A stretch of 7,271 nucleotides of DNA from Cyanobacteria bacterium T3Sed10_344R1 (lineage in GTDB: Bacteria > Cyanobacteriota > Cyanobacteriia > Phormidesmidales > Phormidesmidaceae). The DNA is taken from NCBI GenBank assembly GCA_003566335.1, contig PXDR01000272.1, positions 1-7,271 of the forward strand, read 5' to 3'. The position numbers and the translations under genes were made by a program. Below are positions 1 through 6,004 of the stretch, in pieces. Below the pieces are notes generated by a model. It worked only from the letters and a program-made list of their open reading frames with translations, had not been told where the DNA came from and did no database searches. The first letter of the stretch is position 1. Each line of letters begins with the position of its first letter.

Positions 1-228
1 CAGATGCGCACCTACAAAATCCACCTGGGTAGCGGCAATATTCTGATGGAGCCCAACGACCAATATCTCTGCATTGTGCCTAGTCCACGCCAACTGACTG
101 CGGGTGAGCAGGTGTTTCTGCCATTTGCTGGAGATGGTCTAACCAGCATCATCCTCAGCAAAGCTCTACTGCTAGCCGCCGATACTAAAATCAAAGACCC
201 CAGCATCCGGCAACAGATTCAGCCCTGA
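1..228 (+). CDS. C-terminal end of a DUF4132-type large protein (5' part outside window)
   Basis: The frame is open from the first base (a Gln codon precedes the first Met), so this is most likely the 3' end of a longer gene and the ATG at 4 is an internal Met. The visible 75 residues include RTYKIHLGSGNILMEP, DQYLCIVP, then LPFAGDG, LTSIILSKALLLA and a final DTKIKDPSI. From memory this is the conserved tail (I recall it as DUF7737) found at the C-terminus of large cytoplasmic DUF4132 proteins, often seen with WGR domains. Their biochemical role is not established, so none is assigned. The following gene, a DUF1963/YwqG protein, is on the same strand 304 bases away and appears to have its own promoter. 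The coding frame is well supported; the family name is a recollection that a profile search should confirm. Confidence 0.62.
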   Translation, partial: QMRTYKIHLGSGNILMEPNDQYLCIVPSPRQLTAGEQVFLPFAGDGLTSIILSKALLLAADTKIKDPSIRQQIQP

Positions 229-317
229 ATCCTCAAGTTTCAGACTGGCTGACTACCGCCATCCCGCCACCTTCACCATGAAATAGACGTTTTAAGTTCT
301 GCTGACAAATCCTGGGG

Positions 318-343
318 GGGGCCACTTAAACTCCCTTGGCCCC
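318..343 (+). terminator. GC-rich stem-loop downstream of the DUF4132-type gene
   Basis: GGGGCCA (318-324) pairs perfectly with TGGCCCC (337-343) around a 12-base loop. It starts within an unbroken run of eight G (314-321). It lies 90 bases after the stop codon at 228 and just before the candidate promoter of the next gene, a sensible place for a terminator. No T-run follows, so it is not a classical intrinsic terminator and could be only a GC-rich hairpin. Confidence 0.25.
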
Positions 344-358
344 AGTGGAGCGATGGCA

Positions 359-387
359 TTGACTCCCTTTAGGGCACCTCAATTAAT
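359..387 (+). promoter_or_regulatory. Candidate sigma70-type promoter for the DUF1963 gene
   Basis: TTGACT (359-364) matches five of six positions of the -35 consensus. ATTAAT (382-387) matches four of six of the -10 consensus, and the spacer is exactly 17 bases. A start site near 394 would give a leader of about 139 bases before the ATG at 533. Two similar near-palindromes, CCCTTTAGGG (365-374, in the spacer) and CCCTTAGGG (390-398, at the expected start site), straddle the -10 box as an operator might. From about 400 to 532 I see no other clear signal. This is a reading of the sequence only, with no experimental support. Confidence 0.35.
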
Positions 388-532
388 TTCCCTTAGGGCG
401 GTTTTGGAGGGCTGCAACCCTTGAAAACAATCTGACACGGCATAGCTCACTTCCTCCAAATATTACAGTTTCTAGAGGGCTAAGCTGGGCTGGCTATCTT
501 AAAGCAGACTCTTACTTTAGGCTCCTGCAACC

Positions 533-1354
533 ATGACGAGCTCGAACTTTCTGCCCCCGTTTTTGAACGACCTGCCTGCTCAGTTTGAACCGCTGCGAGA
601 GTTCCTAACAGCTAGCCTCAAGCCCTACATCAAAATCACCGAATCTGAGGGCAGCGATCCTGGAGACCAAGACCCGGTTGATCCCTTCAGCCTTTGGCAA
701 AGCAAAATCGGTGGCAACCCTTACTTTCCCAAGGATGCAGTCTACCCGATGGATCCAGAATCTGGGGAAGCCATGGTTTTGGTAGCCCAAATTAACCTAG
801 CAGAGGTGCCGTTTATCCCAGCCTCTAATCTGCCGAAACAGGGGGTGCTACAGTTTTATTTAGGTGGGTATGAATGGGCGGATGCCTATGCAGAGCAATC
901 CCGGTCTAAGGTGTTGTTTTTTCCGGAAGTCTCTGTCAATCAAGAAGACTTAATCACGGACTTTAGCTTCATCAATTTAGATGAAACCTTGAGAGTAGAC
1001 CATTCCACAATTTACAGCCTGACGTTTGAAATTAGCCGGGATCTGTTCTGGGGGTCTCGCTATGGAGAGGCGTTGCAAAGTCCGCCTGGGCTAGAAGCCC
1101 TCTGCCGTGAATTTTCAACCTGGCTGTTTGACTATTATTTTGAAAGCTGTGCCGATCAATTGGGCAGTAAGTTGGGCGGCTACCCCGACCTTCATTCAAA
1201 CGTGGGGGATGTGGCAGATGGTGCCGTTGGGCCGCTGTTGCTGGAGCTGAGTAAGGTGGATGACAGCGATGATTATCTATTCTGGTTTATTGACCCAGAA
1301 CGCTTAAAGGCCCTCGATTTTACCCAGGTGCAGTACTACCACGAGTGCGATTGA
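533..1354 (+). CDS. DUF1963 / YwqG-family protein
   Basis: A 273-residue soluble protein with the landmarks of the DUF1963 (YwqG-like) family in the usual order: SKIGGNPYFP (residues 57-66), LVAQINLAEVP (83-93), GVLQFYL (104-110), KLGGYPD (213-219), LLLELS (235-240) and the closing block FIDPERLKALDFTQV (252-266). Full length matches the family, so it looks intact. No signal peptide or membrane segment is seen; it should be cytoplasmic. The family has a known fold (B. subtilis YwqG has been crystallised) but no agreed function, so none is given. The ATG at 533 has no strong Shine-Dalgarno sequence, which is common in cyanobacteria; the family match begins well downstream and does not decide the start. 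It shares strand with the upstream DUF4132-type gene, but the spacing and candidate promoter suggest separate transcription. Confidence 0.9.
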   Translation: MTSSNFLPPFLNDLPAQFEPLREFLTASLKPYIKITESEGSDPGDQDPVDPFSLWQSKIGGNPYFPKDAVYPMDPESGEAMVLVAQINLAEVPFIPASNLPKQGVLQFYLGGYEWADAYAEQSRSKVLFFPEVSVNQEDLITDFSFINLDETLRVDHSTIYSLTFEISRDLFWGSRYGEALQSPPGLEALCREFSTWLFDYYFESCADQLGSKLGGYPDLHSNVGDVADGAVGPLLLELSKVDDSDDYLFWFIDPERLKALDFTQVQYYHECD

Positions 1355-1377
1355 GCGGAGGTTGCTTAGGGTTATTT

Positions 1378-1393
1378 GGGGCTAGTTGGCCCC
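1378..1393 (+). other. Short GC hairpin after the DUF1963 gene
   Basis: GGGGC (1378-1382) pairs with GCCCC (1389-1393) around a 6-base loop, starting 24 bases after the stop codon at 1354. No T-run follows directly (the nearest, five T, is at 1428-1432). It could slow or end transcription, but five base pairs is thin evidence. The rest of the 157-base gap to the next gene holds the triple repeat at 1450-1485 and the start-site signals of that gene. Confidence 0.2.
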
Positions 1394-1449
1394 GAGCTAG
1401 GGAAGAGATGATCTCAGTCTGTAGACCTTTTTCGTAATCACTGTTTTAG

Positions 1450-1485
1450 GGCGATTGAGATGGCGATTGAGACGGCGATTGAGCA
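1450..1485 (+). repeat. 12-base unit in three tandem copies
   Basis: The unit GGCGATTGAGAT occurs at 1450-1461, with GGCGATTGAGAC at 1462-1473 and GGCGATTGAGCA at 1474-1485. The first ten bases are identical in all three copies. The core GCGATTGAG also occurs at 1347-1355, overlapping the stop codon of the DUF1963 gene, so the array may have grown from that gene end. It lies 27 bases before the next start codon and could affect that gene's leader. It is far too short and has no spacers, so it is not a CRISPR array. Confidence 0.8.
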
Positions 1486-1511
1486 TTCAGCTTCTGTAAG
1501 CAGGTGAGCCC

Positions 1512-2087
1512 GTGGAAGAAGATGTCCCCGTGACTTTTTGGATTGGAGCACTGATTGTGGTCACGCCCTGGGTGATGGCGGTGAGCCTAGCAGTCTGGCT
1601 AGGTCGCTCTGGCATGGCGGTACTGGCCGTGTTGTTGGGCATCGGCATCGGGGCATTCGCCATTTTGGCCACAGGTCTAGATTGGGCGATCCGGTTTAAT
1701 CCTGAGGTGATGAATTCCCAGGCAATAGGGTTTATCACGCTGCCTGTGCTGTCACCGCACTTTGCCTATTTTGGGACGGTTACTGGCGGCTTCTTTGTGG
1801 TGTTTCTTTACCGTCAGGTTGGGTATGGACGGGATTTGGCTTGGCTACTGGTTCTGTCCCACCTGCTGGCGATTATAATCACCGCTTATCTAGCAGGGAT
1901 GATTCCAGCCTGGTTGCTGGTCGGTAGCGATAATGGTGGGGAGTCTAAGTCGATTTCTAGACTTAACCTGTGGGACATAGGGCTGTTTGTCTTGGGAGTG
2001 AGCGCCAATGGCGTGATTAGTGCCTGGATTGGGACTGGAATCAGCACCTGGGTGGTGCGGCTGTTAATGCAGTGGCGAGGGTATTAA
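1512..2087 (+). CDS. Unrecognised multi-pass membrane protein
   Basis: A 191-residue very hydrophobic protein that I cannot assign to a family. Hydrophobic stretches suggest about five membrane spans: residues 9-30, 34-56, 83-100, 109-137 (long, possibly a hairpin) and 153-182. A polar loop rich in Ser, Gly and Lys (about 138-151) separates the last two, and the tail RLLMQWRGY carries positive charge, suggesting a cytoplasmic C-terminus. The start is GTG at 1512, preceded by AGGTGAG (1502-1508), a passable ribosome site; GTG at 1530 is an alternative that loses six residues. No catalytic motif, cysteine pair or transporter signature is visible. It converges on the c-di-GMP gene on the other strand. 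That the ORF is a real gene is likely from its consistent membrane-protein composition; its function is unknown. Confidence 0.72.
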   Translation: MEEDVPVTFWIGALIVVTPWVMAVSLAVWLGRSGMAVLAVLLGIGIGAFAILATGLDWAIRFNPEVMNSQAIGFITLPVLSPHFAYFGTVTGGFFVVFLYRQVGYGRDLAWLLVLSHLLAIIITAYLAGMIPAWLLVGSDNGGESKSISRLNLWDIGLFVLGVSANGVISAWIGTGISTWVVRLLMQWRGY

Positions 2088-2130
2088 ACTCCCGTTTCAG
2101 ACAAGAACCCATGATTAGCTGATGGAACTT

Positions 2131-2140
2131 CCTATATAGG
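2131..2140. repeat. 10-base perfect palindrome in the convergent intergenic region
   Basis: CCTATATAGG is a perfect palindrome 44 bases beyond the stop of the membrane-protein gene. It could be a small protein-binding site or chance; nothing else supports a role. The 226-base gap 2088-2313 otherwise contains the terminator candidate at 2164-2195 and the inverted repeat at 2282-2300, and no credible gene. Confidence 0.2.
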
Positions 2141-2163
2141 TTGGGTGGGATGCAATGCCCCCC

Positions 2164-2195
2164 AAAAAACATAGCGGAGCAGCCCATTCTGCTCC
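2164..2195 (-). terminator. Intrinsic terminator candidate for the minus-strand signalling operon
   Basis: Read on the minus strand, GGAGCAG (2195-2189) and CTGCTCC (2182-2176) form a perfect 7-base-pair stem with a 6-base loop. Six bases later comes a run of six T (2169-2164). It lies about 120 bases after the stop codon of the REC-PAS-GGDEF-EAL gene. The gap between stem and T-run is longer than ideal, but stem, loop and T-run together are the best terminator signal in the window. The stem alone could also act on transcripts arriving from the plus-strand membrane-protein gene. Confidence 0.5.
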
Positions 2196-2281
2196 AGACT
2201 CGAAAGGCCAGAGCCGTCGGCTGGCAGTGGGGGCTCAGAACGGCGCTACTATAGCAGACGCAGGCCACGGGAGTGTTTCAG

Positions 2282-2300
2282 TCAGGTAGGAGCAACCTGA
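2282..2300 (-). other. Inverted repeat just after the c-di-GMP gene
   Basis: TCAGGT (2282-2287) and ACCTGA (2295-2300) form a perfect 6-base-pair stem around a 7-base loop, 13 bases past the stop codon ending at 2314. No T-run follows on the minus strand. It might stabilise the 3' end of the message or be a partial terminator. Confidence 0.25.
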
Positions 2301-2313
2301 ATTGTTGCTAAAT

Positions 2314-4452
2314 TCAAGGGCTAAAACTAGCCAGCCCACGAGTAATAGTAGGGCCATCGGTGGCCCTAGCAAACAGGTAGCCCTGGCCATACTCACAGCC
2401 TAAATCTTGCAAAATATCCCTCTGCTGAGGGGTTTCGATGCCTTCGGCGGTCACCGCCATGCCCAGCGTATGACAGAGACTAACCATAGCCCGCACAATG
2501 GCGAGCTTTTCAGGATCAGTTTCGATGTCATGGATGAAGGTACGGTCAACTTTGACGATGTCGATAGGGAACTGATGCAGGTAGCTAAGAGATGAATAGC
2601 CGGTGCCAAAGTCGTCCAGACAAATCTGCACATTCAGCTGCTTAAGCTGAGAGAGCATTCTGGCCGCCTCTTTAGCATTTTCAATAAAAATGCTCTCGGT
2701 AATTTCTAGCTTCAAATGGTGACCGCTCAGACCAGTGTCTTGCAAAGTTGTGGCAAAAGTTTCTACTAGATCTTTTTGAGCAAAGCGTTTGCTCGATAGG
2801 TTGACATTAATCGATAGGGTTGGGGTTGGCTCGGTACTGTTAATTCGTCTGGTCAAGTGGTCATCGGCTAAGACCCAGGCCCCTATTCCCATTTGTTGCC
2901 AGGCTTGCAGCTGCTGGCAGGCTTCTCGTAGCACCCACTGATCAATAGTGGTGATGAGGCCCATCTCTTCTGCCAGGGCAATGAACTGGTTAGGATAGAT
3001 TAGGGACTCGTCAGGCTTGTGCCAGCGCACTAAGGCTTCTAGGCTGTTGACCTCGTGGGTGGCCAGAGAAACTATAGGCTGATAATGCACCACGAGTTCG
3101 TCATGGGCGATCGCATAACGCAGCGACCTTTCTCGCTGCATAAGTTCACGGGCCTGATCGTGCATGACTGTATCGAAAATCTCGTAATCGCCTTGCCCCC
3201 TCGCCTTGGCGCGATACATAGCAATGTCAGCATCACGCAGAAGATCGGTCGTCTGCTCGTAGGGGATTGAGCTCAGCACAATGCCAAGACTGGCGGTGAT
3301 CAACAGTTCGTGGTTACTAATGAGGAAGGGGAGTCTGAGTCCGCTCAGGATGCGCTCGGCGGTGCGATAGACAATGGCCACATCGGTAGTGTCTTCTAGC
3401 AGTACGGCAAATTCATCGCCGCCAAAACGGGCCACGGTATCGATGCTGCGCAAATAGAGTTGCAGTCTAGGGGCAATTTCCACCAACAACTGGTCCCCAA
3501 CTAGGTGCCCCAAGTTGTCGTTGATGCTTTTGAAGCGATCGAGGTCAAGCAGCATAACGGCAAAGCCAAACTCAGGCGAGCGCTTTGAGCGATCAATGGC
3601 CTGCTGTAGGCGATTTAGAAACAGGGCACGATTGGGCAGCCCGGTGAGAGAATCGTGCAGGGCGTTGTGCTCCATCTGGGCCTCCAGGCGGCGCTGCTCG
3701 GTACTGTCGCGAAACACGATGACAGCACCTTCAGGCTTACCCTGATCGCTGTGGACAGGAGCTGCACTGTCTGCAACCGGTGTCTCATTGCCCTGTCGGG
3801 TAATTAGCAGGGCATTATCGGGCAGATATACTGGGCTGTTGTTTTCTAGAGACCTCAACAGCGGATTCTCAATCAGGTTGCGCGTCACCTGATCGACAAA
3901 TTGAAATACCTCAGCTGGCGATCGCCCAATGGCTTCAGACTGAGACCAGCCGGTCAGTGTTTCGGCCACTGGGTTCATAAACTTAATCAGGCCACTGGGG
4001 TCGCTAGCGGCTACCCCTTCGCTGATGCTGTTTAAGACAGCGAGCAGCCACTGGCGATGTTCTTTAACGTTTTTGTCGAGACTGTGCTTGTAGAAGGCAA
4101 TGTCAATATTGGCGCGTAGTTCTCTGGCCTCAAAGGGCTTGAGAATGTAGCCAAAGGGGGCAGTCAGACTAGCCCGCTGGAGGGTCTCTTCGTCGGCGTA
4201 GGCGGTTAGATAAATTACCGGTATGTCTAGGGCTTCGGTGATAGCGGCAGCAGCAGTAATGCCATCTACAGCTCCACTGAGGTGAATATCCATTAAGACT
4301 AAATCAGGGCGCAGCTCTAGCGCTTTTTGTATGGCTGCCTCACCGGAGGTGATGATCTCGGGCACCTCATGCCCCAGGTCGATTAGCGTCGCCTGCAAGT
4401 CCATGGCGATCACGACTTCATCTTCGACGACCAGAATGGTCTTTTTTTCCAT
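2314..4452 (-). CDS. REC-PAS-GGDEF-EAL response regulator (c-di-GMP synthase/phosphodiesterase)
   Basis: A 712-residue cytoplasmic protein. REC, about 4-120: acidic pair E10/D11, phosphoacceptor D55, T83 and K105 all present. PAS, about 132-255. GGDEF, about 262-425: canonical GGDEF at 344-348, with an RSID inhibitory site at 335-338 placed five residues before it, as expected for product inhibition by c-di-GMP. EAL, about 441-705: EAL at 472-474, N551, E583, DDFGTGYSSL from 613, K634, E670 and Q690, that is, the usual metal and substrate residues. Both making (from 2 GTP) and hydrolysing c-di-GMP are therefore possible; which dominates cannot be read from sequence. About 18 extra residues (527-545) lie before the NVNLS motif of the EAL domain. 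The ATG at 4452 has AAGGA five bases upstream. It follows the kinase gene by 19 bases, so that kinase is its obvious phosphodonor and the two should be co-transcribed. Confidence 0.96.
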   Translation of the reverse strand: MEKKTILVVEDEVVIAMDLQATLIDLGHEVPEIITSGEAAIQKALELRPDLVLMDIHLSGAVDGITAAAAITEALDIPVIYLTAYADEETLQRASLTAPFGYILKPFEARELRANIDIAFYKHSLDKNVKEHRQWLLAVLNSISEGVAASDPSGLIKFMNPVAETLTGWSQSEAIGRSPAEVFQFVDQVTRNLIENPLLRSLENNSPVYLPDNALLITRQGNETPVADSAAPVHSDQGKPEGAVIVFRDSTEQRRLEAQMEHNALHDSLTGLPNRALFLNRLQQAIDRSKRSPEFGFAVMLLDLDRFKSINDNLGHLVGDQLLVEIAPRLQLYLRSIDTVARFGGDEFAVLLEDTTDVAIVYRTAERILSGLRLPFLISNHELLITASLGIVLSSIPYEQTTDLLRDADIAMYRAKARGQGDYEIFDTVMHDQARELMQRERSLRYAIAHDELVVHYQPIVSLATHEVNSLEALVRWHKPDESLIYPNQFIALAEEMGLITTIDQWVLREACQQLQAWQQMGIGAWVLADDHLTRRINSTEPTPTLSINVNLSSKRFAQKDLVETFATTLQDTGLSGHHLKLEITESIFIENAKEAARMLSQLKQLNVQICLDDFGTGYSSLSYLHQFPIDIVKVDRTFIHDIETDPEKLAIVRAMVSLCHTLGMAVTAEGIETPQQRDILQDLGCEYGQGYLFARATDGPTITRGLASFSP

Positions 4453-4456
4453 GACG

Positions 4457-4462
4457 TTCCTT
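4457..4462 (-). promoter_or_regulatory. Ribosome binding site of the REC-PAS-GGDEF-EAL gene
   Basis: On the minus strand AAGGAA lies in the 19-base gap after the kinase stop codon, and its AAGGA core is five bases before the ATG at 4452. This fixes the start directly before the REC domain and supports independent translation of the second operon gene even though the first is frameshifted. Confidence 0.75.
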
Positions 4463-4471
4463 GGAGCGTTG

Positions 4472-6004
4472 CTACGCAGGAAAGGTGATTTGAAAAGCAG
4501 TGCCAGTGGGCCGAGCCAAAATCGTGACTGCTCCCTTGATCTGTTTAGCTAGATTTTGGACTAGACTCAGCCCTAAAGAGGGTACTCTCTCTAGATCAAA
4601 ATCGCTGGACAGCCCAACACCATTATCTTTCACTTCCAACAAAACCTGATGGTCAGCATCGAGAGAGGACGTAATCGCAATTTCGCCGGGTCTGCCGTCA
4701 GGAAAAGCATATTTGAGGGAGTTTGACATCAGCTCAGTGAGAATCAGGCCACAAGGCAGGGCAGTTTCGATATCTAAACTGTAGGGTTCGATCTCTAGCC
4801 GTAGGGCAATGCAATTGCTGCTGGACTGGTAGGTCTCAAGCAAGCTGTAGGCCAGACTGTGGATGTAGTCAGCTAGATCAATCCGGGTGAGGTCATCAGA
4901 TTTGTAGAGTTTTTCGTGTACTAACGCCATCGCCCTGACCCGACTTTGACTGTCGCGCAGCACCGATAAAGCTAGCGAATCCAACACCTTGCGTGACTGC
5001 AAGTTGAGCAAGCTGTAGACCACCTGCAGGTTGTTTTTGACCCGGTGATAAATTTCCTTGAGCAACAGTTCTTTTTCTTTCAAGGAAGCCTGGAGTTTTT
5101 CTTGAGATTCTTTGCGGTCGCTGATATCTTGATGCACCGCCACGAGCACCATGCCGTACTCAGGGTGCTCAAACACGGAGGTAGTAGCGCTACACCAAAA
5201 TGGCGTGCCGTCTTTTTTGACGTTGTGTACTTCATAGGTGGCTTCTAGGTTGTCTAGAACCGCTCGACGAATCGCCTGGTTAACCGCTTCGGCTCCAGCC
5301 TCATCATTGGCGTAGTTAACGATTGACACATGCTGTCCATCTAGTTCTCCCAGGTCGTAGCCAAACATTTGCTCAAATTTGCGGTTGGCATAGCAAATGA
5401 TGCCGTTGTCGGCCCTCACCACACAAATGCCCTCGGCCATATTGCGGGTAATCACGGCCTGAAATTCTTGAATCTGCTCGGCCTGCTTGCGATCGCTGAT
5501 GTCAATAACTACCCCCAACATGCGAATCGGCTGCCGGTCTACGTCATACAGACCTCTGCCTCGGCCCACTAGCCACCGCATAGTGCCGTCAGGGTAAAAC
5601 ACCCGATACTCAGTTTCGTAGTCGGTGTGCTGGTGCAGAGCATCTTGCAGGGCCTGCTCAACCCGGTCTAAATCGTTGGGATGAATAGCTCGTCGCCAGC
5701 TCTGATAGGGATCTGCGGTGGTGTTGGGATCTAGACCTAGCAGCTTAAAGTGGTTGTCATTCCAGATCACAGTGTCCTGCCGCACATCCCAGTCCCAGGT
5801 GCCGATGTGGGTAAATTCAAGGGTGAGCCGCAGCTGTTCTTCCCGGCGGGCTAGGGTCGCTTCGGCCTGCTTGCGTTCGGTAATGTCTTCGAGAATGTAG
5901 GAAAAGCGAGGCGGTCCACCAAGACTACCCGCAATAGCGCACACGCTGCCAGCTAGCCAGCGCCCCCGGCCAGGGCCAGTGTCCTCGTAGTATTCAAACC
6001 GCAC
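4472..6004 (-). CDS. 3' fragment of the split kinase: half PAS2, PAS3, PAS4, HisKA_2, HATPase
   Basis: A 510-residue open frame holding all transmitter parts. The remainder of PAS2 (residues 1-45, ending EDITERKQAEA) lacks its first half. PAS3 (51-174) has the WDWDVR and DGTMRW landmarks, and PAS4 (181-298) ends VAVHQDISDRKE. HisKA_2 carries His 320 in EIYHRVKNNLQ. HATPase has ELMSNSLKYAF, DNGVGL and SLGLSLV. The first possible start, GTG at 6004, lies in the middle of a PAS fold and has no good ribosome site, so it is unlikely to be a natural start. If translated anyway, it would be a kinase lacking PAS1, the coiled coil and half of PAS2, possibly with altered signal control. It overlaps the 5' fragment by 52 bases in another frame. 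Confidence 0.7.
   Translation of the reverse strand: MRFEYYEDTGPGRGRWLAGSVCAIAGSLGGPPRFSYILEDITERKQAEATLARREEQLRLTLEFTHIGTWDWDVRQDTVIWNDNHFKLLGLDPNTTADPYQSWRRAIHPNDLDRVEQALQDALHQHTDYETEYRVFYPDGTMRWLVGRGRGLYDVDRQPIRMLGVVIDISDRKQAEQIQEFQAVITRNMAEGICVVRADNGIICYANRKFEQMFGYDLGELDGQHVSIVNYANDEAGAEAVNQAIRRAVLDNLEATYEVHNVKKDGTPFWCSATTSVFEHPEYGMVLVAVHQDISDRKESQEKLQASLKEKELLLKEIYHRVKNNLQVVYSLLNLQSRKVLDSLALSVLRDSQSRVRAMALVHEKLYKSDDLTRIDLADYIHSLAYSLLETYQSSSNCIALRLEIEPYSLDIETALPCGLILTELMSNSLKYAFPDGRPGEIAITSSLDADHQVLLEVKDNGVGLSSDFDLERVPSLGLSLVQNLAKQIKGAVTILARPTGTAFQITFPA

Noticed and set aside
1450..1485. Possible CRISPR-like array
   Set aside because: The units are only 12 bases and directly adjacent, with no spacers and no cas genes nearby. 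It is a simple tandem repeat.
1487..1738. 83-residue minus-strand ORF overlapping the membrane-protein gene
   Set aside because: A low-complexity Ala/Pro/Thr/Ser-rich shadow; the plus strand reads as a consistent membrane protein.
2207..2225. Bulged hairpin GCC-AG-AGCC / GGCT-GGC as a second terminator
   Set aside because: The stem contains a two-base bulge and no T-run follows on either strand. The neighbouring 2164-2195 signal explains termination better.
2041..2268. 75-residue minus-strand ORF in the convergent intergenic region
   Set aside because: It overlaps the membrane-protein gene end and runs through the terminator candidate. No recognisable protein features.
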